A stretch of DNA of 6,081 bases from CAIOZW01 sp049318845 (GTDB lineage Bacteria > Acidobacteriota > Blastocatellia > RBC074), in assembly GCA_049318845.1 (NCBI GenBank), contig JBMOFH010000253.1:1-6081 (forward strand), read 5' to 3'. This document shows, piece by piece, positions 5,230 to 6,081 of the stretch. The notes below the pieces were generated by a model. The model was not told the origin of the DNA. It saw only the letters and a list, made by a program, of their open reading frames with translations, and made no database searches. The position numbers and the translations under genes are program-made. Positions within the stretch are counted from its first letter, which is position 1. The number at the start of each line of letters is the position of its first letter.

Positions 5230-6081
5230 TCATTTGACGAACTCCCGTTTCCGAAGCCAGTTCTCGAGCAGCGAAGGCCAGGTTCTGAGCCAGGGATTGT
5301 CCTTCGCGAGACCGACGCCGTGTCGTCCTGTCTCGTAGACGTGCATCTCGTATGGCACCTTCGCCTTGCGCAGCGCGGCGGCGTAGAGAAGGCCATTCTC
5401 AAGTGGAACGCCCTTGTCATCCTCTGTGAAGAAGATGAAGGTCGGAGGGCTCTGCTCCGTCACCTGCTGTTCATTCGAGAGGAGCTTGATCAGTTCGGGT
5501 GAAGGATTCTCTCCAAGCAGGTTCTTTCGCGAGCCGGCGTGGGTGAAGGGATCGGTCATCGTGATCACAGGGTAGCAGAGGATCGCAACATCCGGACGGC
5601 TGCTGACCCTATCGATCGGATCGGTCGCCTCTGGCTTGCCGGCGTCGAAGTGTGTCGCCGCCGTCGATGAGAGGTGCCCGCCGGCCGAAAATCCCATCAC
5701 CCCAATCTTCTGCGGATCGATCTTCCACTCCACCGCCCGGCTGCGCGTCGTTCTGATTGCACGCTGGACATCCCACATCATCGATGGATGCTGGTAGTTC
5801 GGTCCAAGACGGTACTTGAGGACGACGGCTGTCACTCCAAGGTTATTTAACCAGAGGGCGATGTCGTGCCCTTCATGCCTTGCCAGTCCGCGATATCCCC
5901 CACCGGGGCAGACGACGACTGCGGCTCCGGTCGCCTTCTCTGCCGGTGCGGGATAGAGCTGATAACTTGGAATATCCTCCGGCGCGCTCCCTTTTGCTCC
6001 CGGCGCGCCATTCGGCCAGAGTGGCACTGCTGCCGGCTCCGAAGTCTGAGCCAAAATCACGGTCCCAGTGAGGGAAACTAT
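5230..6081 (-). CDS. Exported alpha/beta hydrolase (esterase/lipase, BD-FAE-like), 5' end outside window
   Basis: This is a serine hydrolase of the esterase/lipase type often found with polysaccharide-degrading genes, where members remove acetyl or feruloyl groups. Numbering from a GTG at 6060, the oxyanion-hole segment is CPGGGYRGLARHEG (51-64), the nucleophile is S125 in GFSAGG, the acid is D214 or D215 in TEDDKGVP, and the base is H247 in GRHGVG. The frame does not stop at 6060: it continues to the window edge with IVSLTGTVILAQ just before TSEPA. This reads as the end of a signal-peptide hydrophobic core and cleavage site. The real start is therefore probably beyond base 6081 and the GTG is internal. 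The protein is likely periplasmic or secreted. It precedes the dienelactone-hydrolase-family gene on the same strand with a 77-base gap, so the two may form a small operon of exported hydrolases. The exact substrate cannot be read from the sequence. Confidence 0.9.
   Translation of the reverse strand: MVSLTGTVILAQTSEPAAVPLWPNGAPGAKGSAPEDIPSYQLYPAPAEKATGAAVVVCPGGGYRGLARHEGHDIALWLNNLGVTAVVLKYRLGPNYQHPSMMWDVQRAIRTTRSRAVEWKIDPQKIGVMGFSAGGHLSSTAATHFDAGKPEATDPIDRVSSRPDVAILCYPVITMTDPFTHAGSRKNLLGENPSPELIKLLSNEQQVTEQSPPTFIFFTEDDKGVPLENGLLYAAALRKAKVPYEMHVYETGRHGVGLAKDNPWLRTWPSLLENWLRKREFVK

Overview
The window is a piece of bacterial chromosome with mostly high-GC coding sequence. Sampled 60-base lines run about 57-60% G+C. 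It carries seven protein-coding genes and no RNA gene, CRISPR array, transposase or integrase. The gene set (a DUF3298 envelope protein, an OafA-type acyltransferase, a stand-alone TrpB2, and two exported alpha/beta hydrolases) fits a free-living environmental bacterium. It recalls Acidobacteriota-like genomes, but that placement is a weak inference from gene content only.

Layout. Bases 1-639 (+) are the 3' part of a gene for an RsiV-like DUF3298 protein. Bases 733-1378 (+) hold a visibly AT-richer two-gene module: a small conserved partner protein whose gene overlaps, in another frame, the start of a minimal nucleotidyltransferase gene. The overlap makes one stretch of DNA encode the best-conserved segment of both proteins. 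The module looks like a small mobile cassette, possibly toxin-antitoxin-like. Converging on it from the right is an integral-membrane acyltransferase (1485-2675, -).

A 128-base divergent region (2676-2803) separates the acyltransferase from trpB2 (2804-4168, +). It holds a perfect tandem 14-mer and a small inverted repeat, so it probably carries the promoters of both genes. trpB2 encodes a stand-alone tryptophan-synthase beta-type enzyme with no trpA beside it. It ends at a striking hairpin with a perfect 18-bp stem (4193-4254), shared with the convergent dienelactone-hydrolase-family gene (4295-5152, -). Upstream of that hydrolase on the same strand is a second exported alpha/beta hydrolase (5230-6081, -). 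Its true start lies beyond the right edge of the window. The two hydrolase genes are 77 bases apart and could be co-transcribed.

No pathway links all seven genes. The clearest functional units are the overlapping nucleotidyltransferase module and the pair of exported hydrolases. The most interesting non-coding structures are the 18-bp hairpin with its tandem decamer and the duplicated 14-mer upstream of trpB2.
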